Part shown: positions 26,645 through 36,201 of the stretch, in pieces | Numbering within the stretch: position 1 is the stretch's first letter | How the letters are laid out: every line of letters starts with the position of its first letter | NCBI RefSeq assembly: GCF_012932965.1 | Contig: NZ_JABBXH010000006.1 | Span: forward strand, 1-64,000 | Source of the DNA: Thalassotalea algicola | GTDB lineage: Bacteria; Pseudomonadota; Gammaproteobacteria; Enterobacterales; Alteromonadaceae | Length of the DNA: 64,000 bases | Reading direction: 5' to 3' | Notes under the pieces: model-generated | Database searches by the model: none | The model's input: only the letters and a program-made list of their open reading frames with translations | What the model was told of the DNA's origin: nothing | Translations under genes and position numbers: made by a program

Positions 26645-27652
26645 ATGAAATATTTAGTCACTGGTGCCGCTGGCTTTATTGGTTTTTATGTTGCTCAAAG
26701 GCTTTGTAATGAAGGGCACGAAGTTGTCGGCATCGATAATTTAAATGACTACTACGACGTAAATTTGAAGCAAGCACGATTAGCGCTACTAGAGTCATTA
26801 GACAATTTCAGTTTCCAAAAACTAGATCTAGCAGATAGGGAAGGAATTAAAGCACTTTTTGCTGCTCAGCAATTTAACCGCGTCATTCATTTAGCAGCAC
26901 AAGCGGGTGTGCGTTATTCAATAGACAACCCAATGGCTTACGCAGACGCTAACTTAGTCGGTCACTTGACGATATTAGAAGGGTGTAGACAAAATAACGT
27001 CGAGCATTTAATTTATGCTTCTTCCAGTTCTGTTTATGGTCTTAATGCTAAAGTACCATTTGAAACATCTGATACTGTTGATCACCCAATTTCACTTTAT
27101 GCCGCGACAAAGAAATCAAATGAGTTGATGTCTCATACCTACTCGCACCTTTACGGTATACCAACCACAGGCCTAAGATTTTTTACAGTTTATGGTCCTT
27201 GGGGAAGACCAGATATGGCACTTTTTAAATTTACCAAAGCCATATTCGAAGGAAAAGCTATCGATATTTATAATAATGGCGACATGCAAAGAGATTTTAC
27301 TTACGTCGACGACATTGTAGAAAGCATTATTAGAATAAAAGACTGTATACCAACTCCTAATAACAAATGGAATGTGGAGCAAGGTTCCGCTGCAACGAGT
27401 TCAGCACCCTATAGAGTATTTAATATAGGCAATGGCAACCCTGTTAAATTACTGTCGTTTGTTGAGGCAATTGAAAAAGCAACTGGTATTGAAGCCAATA
27501 AAAACTATTTGCCTATGCAACCTGGTGATGTTTATCAAACATTTGCCGATGTCGAAGATTTATTCAAAGTTACTGATTACAGGCCAAATACGGACATTCA
27601 GCTTGGAATCAATAACTTTGTTGACTGGTATAAGTCGTTTTATAAAGTTTAG
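26645..27652 (+). CDS. UDP-glucuronate 4-epimerase-like NAD-dependent epimerase
   Basis: This 335-residue protein is an extended short-chain dehydrogenase with TGAAGFIG (residues 6-13), the catalytic serine region YASSSSVYG and YAATKKSNE (Tyr and Lys of YxxxK). The string GIDNLNDYYDVNLKQARL and DMQRDFTYVDDIVESI are typical of the CapI/GAE group that makes UDP-galacturonate from UDP-glucuronate. Lying 2 bases behind ugd, it would use the product of Ugd. The exact product is inferred from family and context. Confidence 0.88.
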   Translation: MKYLVTGAAGFIGFYVAQRLCNEGHEVVGIDNLNDYYDVNLKQARLALLESLDNFSFQKLDLADREGIKALFAAQQFNRVIHLAAQAGVRYSIDNPMAYADANLVGHLTILEGCRQNNVEHLIYASSSSVYGLNAKVPFETSDTVDHPISLYAATKKSNELMSHTYSHLYGIPTTGLRFFTVYGPWGRPDMALFKFTKAIFEGKAIDIYNNGDMQRDFTYVDDIVESIIRIKDCIPTPNNKWNVEQGSAATSSAPYRVFNIGNGNPVKLLSFVEAIEKATGIEANKNYLPMQPGDVYQTFADVEDLFKVTDYRPNTDIQLGINNFVDWYKSFYKV

Positions 27653-27678
27653 AAAGCTTTGTTAAAAGCTAAACTTTA
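27643..27678. terminator. inverted repeat between convergent epimerase genes
   Basis: TAAAGTTTAG (27643-27652) and CTAAACTTTA (27669-27678) are perfectly complementary 10-base arms. An inner AGCTTT/AAAGCT pairing lies within the 16-base spacer. The arms contain the last codons and stop codons of both convergent genes. It is AT-rich and has no long T-run, so it may be a weak bidirectional terminator. Confidence 0.45.
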
Positions 27679-28694
27679 ACATTGTCCATGTACCAAGGCA
27701 TAGCGTCTAAAATGCCTTGCTGTACACGATGTTGAGGATTGAATTGTAGTTTTTCTTTTGCTTTGGATATATCAGCTTGAGAATGGCGAACATCGCCGGC
27801 ACGAAAATCGCGATACACAGGTTCTTTGTCAATATCAATGCCGTTATCTACTAATGCTGCCTTTATAGAAGCGTACAACTCATTCAACGTCGTTCTATCT
27901 CCTAAAGCGACATTATATACTTCATTTTTTGCTTCTTCTGAGCCTGTGGCTGCTAATATATTCATTTGAACAGTATTATCGATATAACAAAAATCTCTGC
28001 TAGTCTCACCGTCACCATTAACAAATACATCCTCACCTTTAATCATTGATGCCGTCCATTTGGGAATAACAGCGGCATAAGCACCATCAGGATCTTGGCG
28101 TCTACCAAAGACGTTAAAATAACGTAAGCCTATACATTTGAAATCGTAAGTGCGTGCATAAACGTTAGCATAAAGCTCATTTACATATTTAGTCACTGCA
28201 TATGGTGAAAGTGGATTACCGATATTTTCTTCTACTTTAGGTAACGCTGGGTGGTCGCCATAAGTAGAACTACTTGCAGCGTAAGTAAAGCTTTTCACTT
28301 TGGCTTGTTTCGCTGCTTCCAACATATTTAAAAAGCCTGTCACATTCGCAGCATTCGACGTTATGGGATCGGCAATGGAGCGAGGTACCGAACCTAATGC
28401 AGCTTGGTGCAACACATAATCAATACCCGAACACGCATGATGACATGTATCAAAATCACGAATATCACCTTCAATAAAAGTGAACTTTTGCCATTGTGAT
28501 TCTGTTACGATACCTTTTACTTCATCAAGGTTTTTTTGGTAGCCCGTCGCAAAGTTATCCAGCCCAACAACTTGTTGGTCAAGCTTAAGCAAAGCTTCCA
28601 ATAAATTCGAGCCAATAAAGCCAGCTACGCCAGTAACTAGCCATATTTTAGGTGATTGAATTAATTCATTTTTAACTTGTTCAAAAGTTCGCAT
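27669..28694 (-). CDS. tviC: UDP-N-acetylglucosamine 4-epimerase type (TviC/WbpP)
   Basis: This 341-residue NAD-dependent epimerase carries [13 protein letters not shown] (about residues 21-33), [12 protein letters not shown] and the catalytic YAVTKYVNE. The approximately 20-residue N-terminal extension before the Rossmann motif and the strings [16 protein letters not shown] and [13 protein letters not shown] are those of the Vi-antigen TviC / WbpP group, which interconverts UDP-GlcNAc or UDP-GlcNAcA with the galacto forms. It lies 14 bases behind the tviB-like dehydrogenase, and the pair would provide UDP-GalNAcA. Confidence 0.88.
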   Translation of the reverse strand: MRTFEQVKNELIQSPKIWLVTGVAGFIGSNLLEALLKLDQQVVGLDNFATGYQKNLDEVKGIVTESQWQKFTFIEGDIRDFDTCHHACSGIDYVLHQAALGSVPRSIADPITSNAANVTGFLNMLEAAKQAKVKSFTYAASSSTYGDHPALPKVEENIGNPLSPYAVTKYVNELYANVYARTYDFKCIGLRYFNVFGRRQDPDGAYAAVIPKWTASMIKGEDVFVNGDGETSRDFCYIDNTVQMNILAATGSEEAKNEVYNVALGDRTTLNELYASIKAALVDNGIDIDKEPVYRDFRAGDVRHSQADISKAKEKLQFNPQHRVQQGILDAMPWYMDNVKV

Positions 28695-28708
28695 GTTTTT
28701 GTTTTCTT

Positions 28709-29977
28709 CTATAAACGCATATCGACAGCATCTTTAGGTAAAATGCATTTTAAATCATAAAGCACATGTGTAGCTTTACCTAGTTCATGAATTCCATCAA
28801 CACCCATTGCTTTAAATTCACTATGAGCAACAGCAAGAATAACTGCGTCATAATGACCTTTCGCTGGTTCTTTAGTTAATGAAATTCCATATTCATGTTC
28901 AGCTTCTTCGCTAGCACAAAGCGGGTCTACCACGTCAACGTTCACGTTATATTCTTTTAGCTCTTCGACAATATCGATAACTTTAGTATTTCGAAGATCG
29001 GGGCAGTTTTCTTTAAACGTTAGACCCATCACCAATACGTTAGCATTATCTACTTGAATACGCTTTTTAAGCATGCCTTTAACCAGCTGAGAAACCACGT
29101 AATGTGCCATACCATCATTAAGACGACGACCCGCTAAAATCATTTCGGGGTGATAGCCAACAGATTGTGCTTTGTGAGTTAAATAATACGGATCGACACC
29201 AATACAATGACCGCCCACTAAACCAGGCCTAAACGGCAAGAAATTCCACTTGGTACCTGCAGCTTCTAGCACTTCTAAAGTATCTATATTTAATTTATTA
29301 AATATTACGGATAGTTCATTTATCAATGCAATATTGACATCTCGTTGAGTATTTTCGATTACCTTCGCGGCTTCCGCTACTTTGATAGATGAAGCTTTAT
29401 AAGTACCTGCCGTAATAATCGACGCGTAGAGTGCATCGACTTTATCTGCGATTTCTGGCGTAGAGCCAGAAGTAACTTTTAAGATAGTTGGCAAGCGGTG
29501 GGTTTTATCACCTGGATTTATGCGCTCTGGAGAATATCCGGCATAAAAACCTTGGTTCAGTTTCAGCCCTGAAACTTGTTCAAGAATAGGAACACAGTCC
29601 TCTTCCGTAGCTCCTGGATACACTGTTGATTCATAAATTACAATAGAGTCTTTCCCGATTACACTACCAAGCATTTCAGAAGCTTTTTTAAGTGGCGTCA
29701 AATCTGGCTGACGATGCTTGTCGATAGGAGTTGGAACAGTGACGATATAATAATCACAACCTTTAAGCGCATCTTTATCAGTTACGCAAGTTAATAAACT
29801 TGCTTCTTTCAACTCTTCGCTTTCGACTTCACAAGTACGATCAAAACCTTCGTTCAATTCATTAACACGTTGTTGGTTAATATCAAAACCAATAGTTTTA
29901 TACTTCTTGCCAAACTCCACCGCCAGCGGCAGGCCAACATAGCCTAAACCGACAACAGCTATTTTAATTGATTCCAT
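28709..29977 (-). CDS. tviB: UDP-N-acetylhexosamine C6-dehydrogenase type (TviB/WbpO)
   Basis: This enzyme makes a 2-acetamido uronic acid from a UDP-N-acetylhexosamine using NAD+. The 422-residue protein has [16 protein letters not shown] (about residues 7-22), the catalytic cysteine in [16 protein letters not shown] and the C-terminal [17 protein letters not shown]. These strings separate it from the Ugd encoded at 25.3 kb and fit the TviB/WbpO group. The ATG at 29977 has GAGTGGA upstream; a GTG at 29986 would add three residues. It is upstream of tviC in the same minus-strand unit. Confidence 0.9.
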   Translation of the reverse strand: MESIKIAVVGLGYVGLPLAVEFGKKYKTIGFDINQQRVNELNEGFDRTCEVESEELKEASLLTCVTDKDALKGCDYYIVTVPTPIDKHRQPDLTPLKKASEMLGSVIGKDSIVIYESTVYPGATEEDCVPILEQVSGLKLNQGFYAGYSPERINPGDKTHRLPTILKVTSGSTPEIADKVDALYASIITAGTYKASSIKVAEAAKVIENTQRDVNIALINELSVIFNKLNIDTLEVLEAAGTKWNFLPFRPGLVGGHCIGVDPYYLTHKAQSVGYHPEMILAGRRLNDGMAHYVVSQLVKGMLKKRIQVDNANVLVMGLTFKENCPDLRNTKVIDIVEELKEYNVNVDVVDPLCASEEAEHEYGISLTKEPAKGHYDAVILAVAHSEFKAMGVDGIHELGKATHVLYDLKCILPKDAVDMRL

Positions 29978-29991
29978 TTTATCCACTCTTA

Positions 29992-30981
29992 TTAATCCAA
30001 TTGACGTTCAGGTAAAAAAGGAAACGCCTTTATCCCCGCAACTCCTCTATTTTCAAAAACAAAGTTGTCCTCTATCAAATTAGTATCGTGAAATTTCCCA
30101 ACAATTATGTTTTCTGTTAGAGATATATCTTCAACGTTACCTCGTTTATGAAACACTAAGCTGCCGCCATCTCTATCCAATATAAATATATTACGCTTGA
30201 TATCAACGGTATTTTTCTTATGCTTAATTCCCTCTAAGCCATATCCAATCAGATTCCAATTACTCGTGTTATTACCTTGCTGTAATACTGAGTTTTTAAT
30301 TGATAACACCCCACCATTAGGAATATCTAATAAACGGCTGTCTTTCTCATTTAATGAGGCTATCGTTGAGTTTGAAATAATTGTTTTCTCTGCTCTCGAT
30401 TTTATCTCGTGACCTTCATCTTTAGAGGATAAAAATTTCGAATTGTGAATATATAACTCACCACCACCAACGTAGATTGCGTGGGCTCTTCCCGCAAAAC
30501 CAAGCCTCTCAAATCGACTATTTTCAATTGTTACCGTACCTGAGTTTTTTCCTGACAGCATTCCTTGCTCACTATCATGAAAAAATACATTTTCAATTGT
30601 TAAATTTTCGCCTTTTAAGCGAATACATGCTCCATTTCCATCACTGACACGTACACCTGAGCACTCTATATTCAATATTTGAGTATCGTTACCATTGATA
30701 ATGAGGGTAGCCTTACCTTCTGCCGCATATCCTTTTAAATGTGTACCAATTTCACCCCGAATGGTGACAGAATTTGCATTTAATACACCACCATCGTTGT
30801 ATACTCCAGCCTTTATAAGGATTTCACTACCATCAAACGCTCTTTTCAAAGCGTAAGAAATTGATGGCACAGGCTCATTATTCAAAAATACGCCAGAACC
30901 AGTTATTTTTTCACTTGCTTTTGCTGGCCAATTTACAATGACTAAAAAAAAGCTTATAACAAATGTACATTCTAGCCGCAT
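29992..30981 (-). CDS. exported right-handed beta-helix protein
   Basis: This 329-residue protein has a signal peptide ([20 protein letters not shown]). The body consists of short strands in the rhythm of a right-handed parallel beta-helix: [80 protein letters not shown]. Such periplasmic proteins in polysaccharide loci are often lyases, epimerases or binding proteins. I cannot assign catalytic residues. Its start is next to the stop of the Wzy-like gene, so it is co-expressed with polymerisation. A lyase or surface-glycan binding role is an inference. Confidence 0.75.
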   Translation of the reverse strand: MRLECTFVISFFLVIVNWPAKASEKITGSGVFLNNEPVPSISYALKRAFDGSEILIKAGVYNDGGVLNANSVTIRGEIGTHLKGYAAEGKATLIINGNDTQILNIECSGVRVSDGNGACIRLKGENLTIENVFFHDSEQGMLSGKNSGTVTIENSRFERLGFAGRAHAIYVGGGELYIHNSKFLSSKDEGHEIKSRAEKTIISNSTIASLNEKDSRLLDIPNGGVLSIKNSVLQQGNNTSNWNLIGYGLEGIKHKKNTVDIKRNIFILDRDGGSLVFHKRGNVEDISLTENIIVGKFHDTNLIEDNFVFENRGVAGIKAFPFLPERQLD

Positions 30982-33225
30982 TTATCTGCCCGGTTTTACT
31001 TGAGGGCAATATGTTAGCTGATAAAAAGACAGGAGTAGCATAAAAAATAACGAACTGACTTTCGCAGAGTCAAAAGGATCCCCAAAAAAACCAAATCCAC
31101 CAAATCCCAATATAGCTCCTAGCAACATTATTCGTAAAATCTTCAATTCATCAAAAAGATCTTTTTTATTTTGCAAACAGCTAAGAAGTAAAAACAATAA
31201 AATGCAGCCAATTACTCCTAATTGATAATAAACACTTAAATAGGTATTTTTTATATGCCAAGGTAAATGTGAAAAGTCATTATAAAAAAACCAATGATTT
31301 ATACCTTTTTCAAAGCGATTGTTTTTTACTAGATTAACATTGCTTCCTAACTTTGTTACAGAAATAGCATCGATAATCAAAGGCTCTTCGCTATACCTAT
31401 TACTAATAGTTAACATCGAAGGCCAAGATAACATTCCCTTACCAACTGCTTTACTTTCAATTTTTGTTTCTATCTTATAATTACCTATTGTATTTTTAAG
31501 ATATTTCAATGAACAAGTAGCAGTAAAGTTACTCGCATAAATTAAGTTTCTTTCACAAAAACCTAGATTCAAAGAGACCTGATTATTATTCTCGATTTCA
31601 ACAACAACTTGATACTCTGTATTAGGTTCAATATCTAACCGTTGCCCTAAAATTAAATCACTCCCTTTACCTATTATTAACTTTGAGTTAGAAATTTTAA
31701 AGCTACCTATATCTACGACACTTTCAGGAGATGCAATTGCATAATTAATTGGAAAACTTCCAAGCCCATTACCTAAAACAGTACTGACATGATGTTCTTG
31801 AGATGAACGCAACACATCTGTCCAATGTGACAACCGTATTTGAATATCATCTTCTATCGTCTTCATGCGTTCGCCAAATTGATATGACCCGAATATCACA
31901 CTAAAAACGAAAGCCAAAGCAATTACCGAAAGTGCTGCATATAAGTTAGATTGTGCGTCCTTAAAGTTATTTGACGCAAAATATCCGTATGCAACAACAC
32001 TATTAATAAAAACTATTAACACTAAAGCTAATTCACTAAAAAGTGAATGTTCAACCCACCTGCTTTCAGAAGCATAGTGCCAGGATATAATGGCTAGCAT
32101 AATGCTACCCATAGCAATAAGTCCTTTATTCATTGATAAGCTAATTAAGCCTTTATTAGATAAAACAACTAAACTTAAAATTCCTAAAATGAGTACAGAT
32201 GATGTTAAGAGCGACATATATCCTCCCAACCTAAAAGCTATAACAGCACCTACTATCATTGCAGACAAAAATACAAAATCTTTCTTTCCTAAAAATTTTT
32301 GATTACCAATAAAGCGGCTATATAAAAATAGAACACTAACGACCTCTATAAAAGCAGCAAAATATGTAGTTCGTGTGTAGCCCACTAAAACACAATAACT
32401 AACGCTAAACAGCGCCATTAACGATAACAATTTTGATTTTCTTGTTGAAAACCAACATAGTGCGCACAGATTCAATGGTATTAATAGAAGTACAACGCCA
32501 TCGTATGCTTCACCACCAGTATGCATATCCGAAAATAACCCAGTTACACGATAAGAAGATGTGAAATCTAGAAGGGAGTTTGCAATTGACCATATAGAAT
32601 TAAACTGAAAAATCGCAGCTAATGTCCCTCGTTCCCATAAAACGATAACAAATAATAATATTGAGGCAACAATGCCGCCCCAAAATAAGCTCGACAAAGT
32701 AGAATAAGCATTCTCTCGCACTTGATGAGAAAAAACTAAAGAGAGCAAAAAACCGTATAAAAATCCTTTTCCAACTTTTAAGGTATAAGCTTCAGAGTAG
32801 TAAGGATTATTAAGTGCATCATTTCGCAACAAATAGTTCACCACTCCTTGCCAATCAATATTTATGATTACTAGAAGTATGAATAATAGCGGTACTATTA
32901 TTTTTATCGATATTCCTAGCTTCATTAAAGGTGCGTTTCGCAAATATAGAACACCAATAGACATCAAAATGTATATGTCGAACTCATTAAATAAAAACGC
33001 CCCAGTCCAGGGCGCCAAGTCAATCAATACAATAAAAATAGGTAACGTTGTAAGCCAAGCGTATGGTTTGAGCAAATAAAGAGCCACCACTGAAACCATT
33101 GCGATATATGTAAACAATTTGCTAGCAGGAAAATAAAGAGTGATTACTAGACAGATAAAAATGGCTAAAAGGCCGACTCCGCTTATCGCGAAGCTCATTA
33201 AATTAATATTTTTAAGGTTACTCAT
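30982..33225 (-). CDS. O-antigen ligase/polymerase-like membrane protein with loop insertion
   Basis: This protein of about 747 residues starts at the ATG at 33225; an ATG at 33246 is in frame. About a dozen hydrophobic helices in the first about 450 residues, the motif VGYTRTTYFAAF and a late large loop point to the Wzy/O-antigen ligase family. The loop is unusual. After FGSYQFGERMKTIEDDIQIRLSHW and GNGLGSFP comes a roughly 130-residue beta-rich domain (about 505-640) that ends NLVKNNRFEKGINHWFFYND, like a carbohydrate-binding (CBM4/9-type) jelly roll. Two final helices follow. It could be the repeat-unit polymerase with an extra glycan-holding domain on the periplasmic side. Confidence 0.75.
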   Translation of the reverse strand: MSNLKNINLMSFAISGVGLLAIFICLVITLYFPASKLFTYIAMVSVVALYLLKPYAWLTTLPIFIVLIDLAPWTGAFLFNEFDIYILMSIGVLYLRNAPLMKLGISIKIIVPLLFILLVIINIDWQGVVNYLLRNDALNNPYYSEAYTLKVGKGFLYGFLLSLVFSHQVRENAYSTLSSLFWGGIVASILLFVIVLWERGTLAAIFQFNSIWSIANSLLDFTSSYRVTGLFSDMHTGGEAYDGVVLLLIPLNLCALCWFSTRKSKLLSLMALFSVSYCVLVGYTRTTYFAAFIEVVSVLFLYSRFIGNQKFLGKKDFVFLSAMIVGAVIAFRLGGYMSLLTSSVLILGILSLVVLSNKGLISLSMNKGLIAMGSIMLAIISWHYASESRWVEHSLFSELALVLIVFINSVVAYGYFASNNFKDAQSNLYAALSVIALAFVFSVIFGSYQFGERMKTIEDDIQIRLSHWTDVLRSSQEHHVSTVLGNGLGSFPINYAIASPESVVDIGSFKISNSKLIIGKGSDLILGQRLDIEPNTEYQVVVEIENNNQVSLNLGFCERNLIYASNFTATCSLKYLKNTIGNYKIETKIESKAVGKGMLSWPSMLTISNRYSEEPLIIDAISVTKLGSNVNLVKNNRFEKGINHWFFYNDFSHLPWHIKNTYLSVYYQLGVIGCILLFLLLSCLQNKKDLFDELKILRIMLLGAILGFGGFGFFGDPFDSAKVSSLFFMLLLSFYQLTYCPQVKPGR

Positions 33226-33278
33226 GATTTGAAGCCTGGACAGCATTCGAAGTAGGCTTTATATCAATAGTATTACCT

Positions 33279-34235
33279 TTAGAAATCGTCAAGATAATAT
33301 TTCCCGGAGCTGAATAAGCTAATTGTTTCGAAAATGGCCTTTTGCTGGAGTTCTGTTAATTCATCTTTCCATTTGTAGGCAGCCACCAACGGTTTTTTAT
33401 TTGTAGCATAATATGCTTCATCTTCTTTTTCAGTTGAGCCAACTACAAATTGAATAGTTTCTTTTCCAAGTTTTAAATTTAACTTTTCGAAAAGTGCTTC
33501 CACTTCAGATCTTGGGGAGCGACAAATATCTTCATAAACTAATACAATTGATTTATCTGAATTAACTTGCTTTAACGCCAAATCGTTCATTATTCCCCAG
33601 CGAATTGCTAGACGCTTTTCAGGTGGCATTGCTTTTAAATCAGCCAAATTAAAGCGAGTCTCACCACTTTGCTTAAGTAGCTTATCAAATAAGTCCCAAT
33701 CTTCGTAAACTGGTATAGAGCTATCGAATTTTCTCTGCTTTTCACCTCTCAATGTAGAGGCAATGTTACCGCAAGGATGTCTAAGTATTTGTACCGCCAT
33801 TGCATCGCAGTGTTTTTGAATTGCTCCTATGCGTGCTAACGATTCAATACTCTTCCAAACAATGACTGGAGGAGTCGATTGTTTTCTAATCGGTTTTTTA
33901 AAAAATGGTAAATTAAGCTTATGAGCCAATTTCGATAGATAGGCACTCCCTAAATACAGTTTAAATTGCCAAAAGTTCATATAAGACTTCTCGAAGAAAG
34001 GTCTTGATGCTGTTACTTTTTCGTCATTAACTTTTAACCATTCATTAGTTGCTTGATACACTTTTTCGGCGTCAGCAGAGTTCGGTTGAACAACTAAAGG
34101 AAGCCCTTTAATCGGTTGAGCACTGTCTGGCTCATGAAGATAATATGTGTCTTGATGACTATCAAATATCTTGCCTATCCAAGTAGTGCCAGATCTTGGC
34201 ATCCCAAATAGTAATATCGTTTTTTGTTCGCGCAC
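33279..34235 (-). CDS. sulfotransferase family protein
   Basis: This 318-residue cytosolic protein begins with the PAPS-binding loop LLFGMPRSGTTWIGKIF (5'-phosphosulfate binding, about residues 8-24). A later ILRHPCGNIASTLRG contains the arginine and serine expected for the 3'-phosphate site. It would transfer sulfate from PAPS to an acceptor, here most likely a sugar of the exopolysaccharide. It is 3 bases behind the hydrolase 1 gene. A second, distinct sulfotransferase is encoded at 49953-50840. Confidence 0.85.
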   Translation of the reverse strand: MREQKTILLFGMPRSGTTWIGKIFDSHQDTYYLHEPDSAQPIKGLPLVVQPNSADAEKVYQATNEWLKVNDEKVTASRPFFEKSYMNFWQFKLYLGSAYLSKLAHKLNLPFFKKPIRKQSTPPVIVWKSIESLARIGAIQKHCDAMAVQILRHPCGNIASTLRGEKQRKFDSSIPVYEDWDLFDKLLKQSGETRFNLADLKAMPPEKRLAIRWGIMNDLALKQVNSDKSIVLVYEDICRSPRSEVEALFEKLNLKLGKETIQFVVGSTEKEDEAYYATNKKPLVAAYKWKDELTELQQKAIFETISLFSSGKYYLDDF

Positions 34236-34238
34236 AAA

Positions 34239-35081
34239 TTACTCCTTTCCTATTTTGCCCGAAAAGCTTTTAGCAAACTCAATGGTAATCGCTTCAACTT
34301 GACGCTTATATTCACGAGATGAAAACGTATGATCGGCATTTTTTACCCGATGAATTGACGAATTTTCATTGTTTATTGCATGCCAGCGCCTTTCAGAAAG
34401 TGCTTGTTGTTCAAATTCCTTTGCAGTTAAATCATCTTCACTTAAGATCCAACAGAGCTTACCCTTAAACTGGCTCAAGCCATTTAACATACGTTGCTGG
34501 TAGCTTGATTTTTCCAGTTCCAAAGTCGCTACACTACTTTTTAAGTGCCCGGTAAGTTCGTTGGCACTGTTAAATAGACTGATCTTTCCCGTCAACAATT
34601 TTTTCCAAAAACTTTTTGAAAATAAACGCTGACAGTAATAATACTTAAGCATGGTTTTTCCTTGCGCCTGTTCACTTTTAAGCCAAGGGTTGAGTAACAC
34701 CATTCCTGCAACTCGAGGATCTTGGTAACCATAAATTAATGATGCTGAAGCTGCATCACACAAGCCCCAAACAACTACTTTTTCAACTTCTTTCTGTTGC
34801 TCTAAGAGTGCATCAATAGCCGATTTAATATCATCACAAACATTATCAAATTCTGCTTTTTCACCAAATGAATCACCCATACCAGTGTAATCAAATCGCA
34901 TACAGGTAAAGCCACTATTGGCAACTGCTCGTGCTAATTGTACAAACTGGCGATGACTACCCACTCGGTACTGAGGACCACCTACAACAATAAGTACACC
35001 GACATTGCTCTTATGTTCACTTGGATGAATAATTGAAAGCAGCTGATTGCCTCGAGAATCAAAGGTTTTCGCGTATTCCAT
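34239..35081 (-). CDS. exosortase A-associated hydrolase 1
   Basis: This 280-residue alpha/beta hydrolase belongs, by sequence character and context, to hydrolase 1 of XrtA loci. It has VLIVVGGPQYRVGSHRQFVQLARAVA, FDYTGMGDSFGE, a nucleophile-elbow region VVWGLCDAASASL in which a cysteine stands at the usual serine position, and a C-terminal HTFSS histidine. The substrate is unknown. The replaced nucleophile (C for S in G-L-C-D-A) is typical of this family as I recall. It works in tandem with hydrolase 2 (1 base apart) and the ACP, suggesting thioester or ester chemistry on an ACP-bound group. Confidence 0.82.
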   Translation of the reverse strand: MEYAKTFDSRGNQLLSIIHPSEHKSNVGVLIVVGGPQYRVGSHRQFVQLARAVANSGFTCMRFDYTGMGDSFGEKAEFDNVCDDIKSAIDALLEQQKEVEKVVVWGLCDAASASLIYGYQDPRVAGMVLLNPWLKSEQAQGKTMLKYYYCQRLFSKSFWKKLLTGKISLFNSANELTGHLKSSVATLELEKSSYQQRMLNGLSQFKGKLCWILSEDDLTAKEFEQQALSERRWHAINNENSSIHRVKNADHTFSSREYKRQVEAITIEFAKSFSGKIGKE

Positions 35082-35082
35082 G

Positions 35083-35877
35083 TCAGCTACCTATTTCCGA
35101 AAGCAAAACCAAGCCAAGCTCAGTTAGCTCAGGTAAATCAAAGATTTCAGGGACTTGCCAAAATGCAGGCGTTGTCATCGTATGAACCATGATCTCTTCT
35201 ACACCTTCAACAATGCGTTTTGTAGCAGGTGAAACGTTTGAACTGGCAAGCTCTAACCAGTATGTTGGCGCCTGCCACTGTGTGTCATGAGTAATGGATA
35301 AATTTTCTAACTGCTCAATGAAACCGGCGGTTAATAAATAGCCCGCAACTTCAGTATTATTACCGCTTAGAATCTCGTTGCGCCAATTAATCTTTTCGCC
35401 TTCGCCACTCATCATCGCATTTGCTTGTTTAATACGGATAAGCTGATTGACAAAAAGTTTACCGTTTGTCACAGGTTTCCATAGTATATACGCTTGGATG
35501 GGGAGGGCTTGATGTAGCTTTTCTTGATTGGTGGCAAGCAATAAAGCACCCACTCGCACACCTAATAAGATAATGTTTTTATAGCCCTGTTGGACCAACC
35601 ATTGACCCACTGAAATAACGTCATCTAACCATTGATTAGCGCTTGCGTCTTCAAATTCCCCTTCACTATCACCACTACCGTAATAGTCCATAATAAAGCT
35701 TGGATGACCTTTGTTAGCAAAAGCTTGGCATTGTTTTGCTAATATAGCTCGCGCTAGATTAAGCTCTTCTGTTATAGAAGGTAGACAAAGAATCGCAGTG
35801 CTTCCTTGTTTGTCACCAAACTGGCTGACAAATACTCTTCCCAGCTTAGCTGGTACAAAGTGTCCCTGAATAATCAT
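35083..35877 (-). CDS. exosortase A-associated hydrolase 2
   Basis: This 264-residue alpha/beta hydrolase-like protein resembles hydrolase 2 of XrtA loci. It shows PSITEELNLARAILAKQCQAFA, the strand-loop MDYYGSGDSEGEFED and the elbow region ILLGVRVGALLLA, in which G-V-R-V-G lacks the usual serine. A catalytic role is therefore uncertain. It lies between the ACP gene (2 bases) and hydrolase 1, and the three are surely one unit. The family occurs only with exosortase A systems as far as I know, and its reaction is not established. Confidence 0.78.
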   Translation of the reverse strand: MIIQGHFVPAKLGRVFVSQFGDKQGSTAILCLPSITEELNLARAILAKQCQAFANKGHPSFIMDYYGSGDSEGEFEDASANQWLDDVISVGQWLVQQGYKNIILLGVRVGALLLATNQEKLHQALPIQAYILWKPVTNGKLFVNQLIRIKQANAMMSGEGEKINWRNEILSGNNTEVAGYLLTAGFIEQLENLSITHDTQWQAPTYWLELASSNVSPATKRIVEGVEEIMVHTMTTPAFWQVPEIFDLPELTELGLVLLSEIGS

Positions 35878-35879
35878 AA

Positions 35880-36125
35880 TTAACCGACTTTTTCTGCAAC
35901 AAAGTCAGTAAGAGAGCCTAAGGTTTCAAAAATTTCCGCACTAACTTCATCGTCTTCAATAGCTACACCGTAGTTTTCTTCCACCATAGTTAACACAGTA
36001 ACAATTGCCATCGAATCAAATTCAGGTACGGCACCTAATATTTCAGTATCTACATCCCAGCTCTCAACTTCATCTAATTGAAGGCATTCTTGAAGTAATT
36101 GTTTTAATTCTACTGCTAACGACAT
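35880..36125 (-). CDS. acyl carrier protein, exosortase A-associated type
   Basis: This 81-residue acidic four-helix protein has the phosphopantetheine attachment serine at Ser38 in EFDSMAIVTVL, where DSM replaces the DSL of fatty acid ACP. It is distinct from housekeeping AcpP and belongs to the carrier proteins of XrtA loci. It would carry an acyl or aminoacyl group for the neighbouring hydrolases and acetyltransferase-like proteins. In many XrtA loci an AMP-forming acyl-CoA ligase and a PLP decarboxylase sit beside it; neither is visible in this window. Confidence 0.88.
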   Translation of the reverse strand: MSLAVELKQLLQECLQLDEVESWDVDTEILGAVPEFDSMAIVTVLTMVEENYGVAIEDDEVSAEIFETLGSLTDFVAEKVG

Positions 36126-36201
36126 TTTTTTTCCTTAGTTCTATTTTGCACCCATAGTTTAACGGGCTAATCACCTTTCGTATAGATTAAAAAAACCTGA
36201 C

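Noticed and set aside
29992-30981. polysaccharide lyase assignment for the beta-helix protein
   Set aside because: The fold rhythm is clear, but no catalytic residues or family signature could be recognised, so only the fold is stated.
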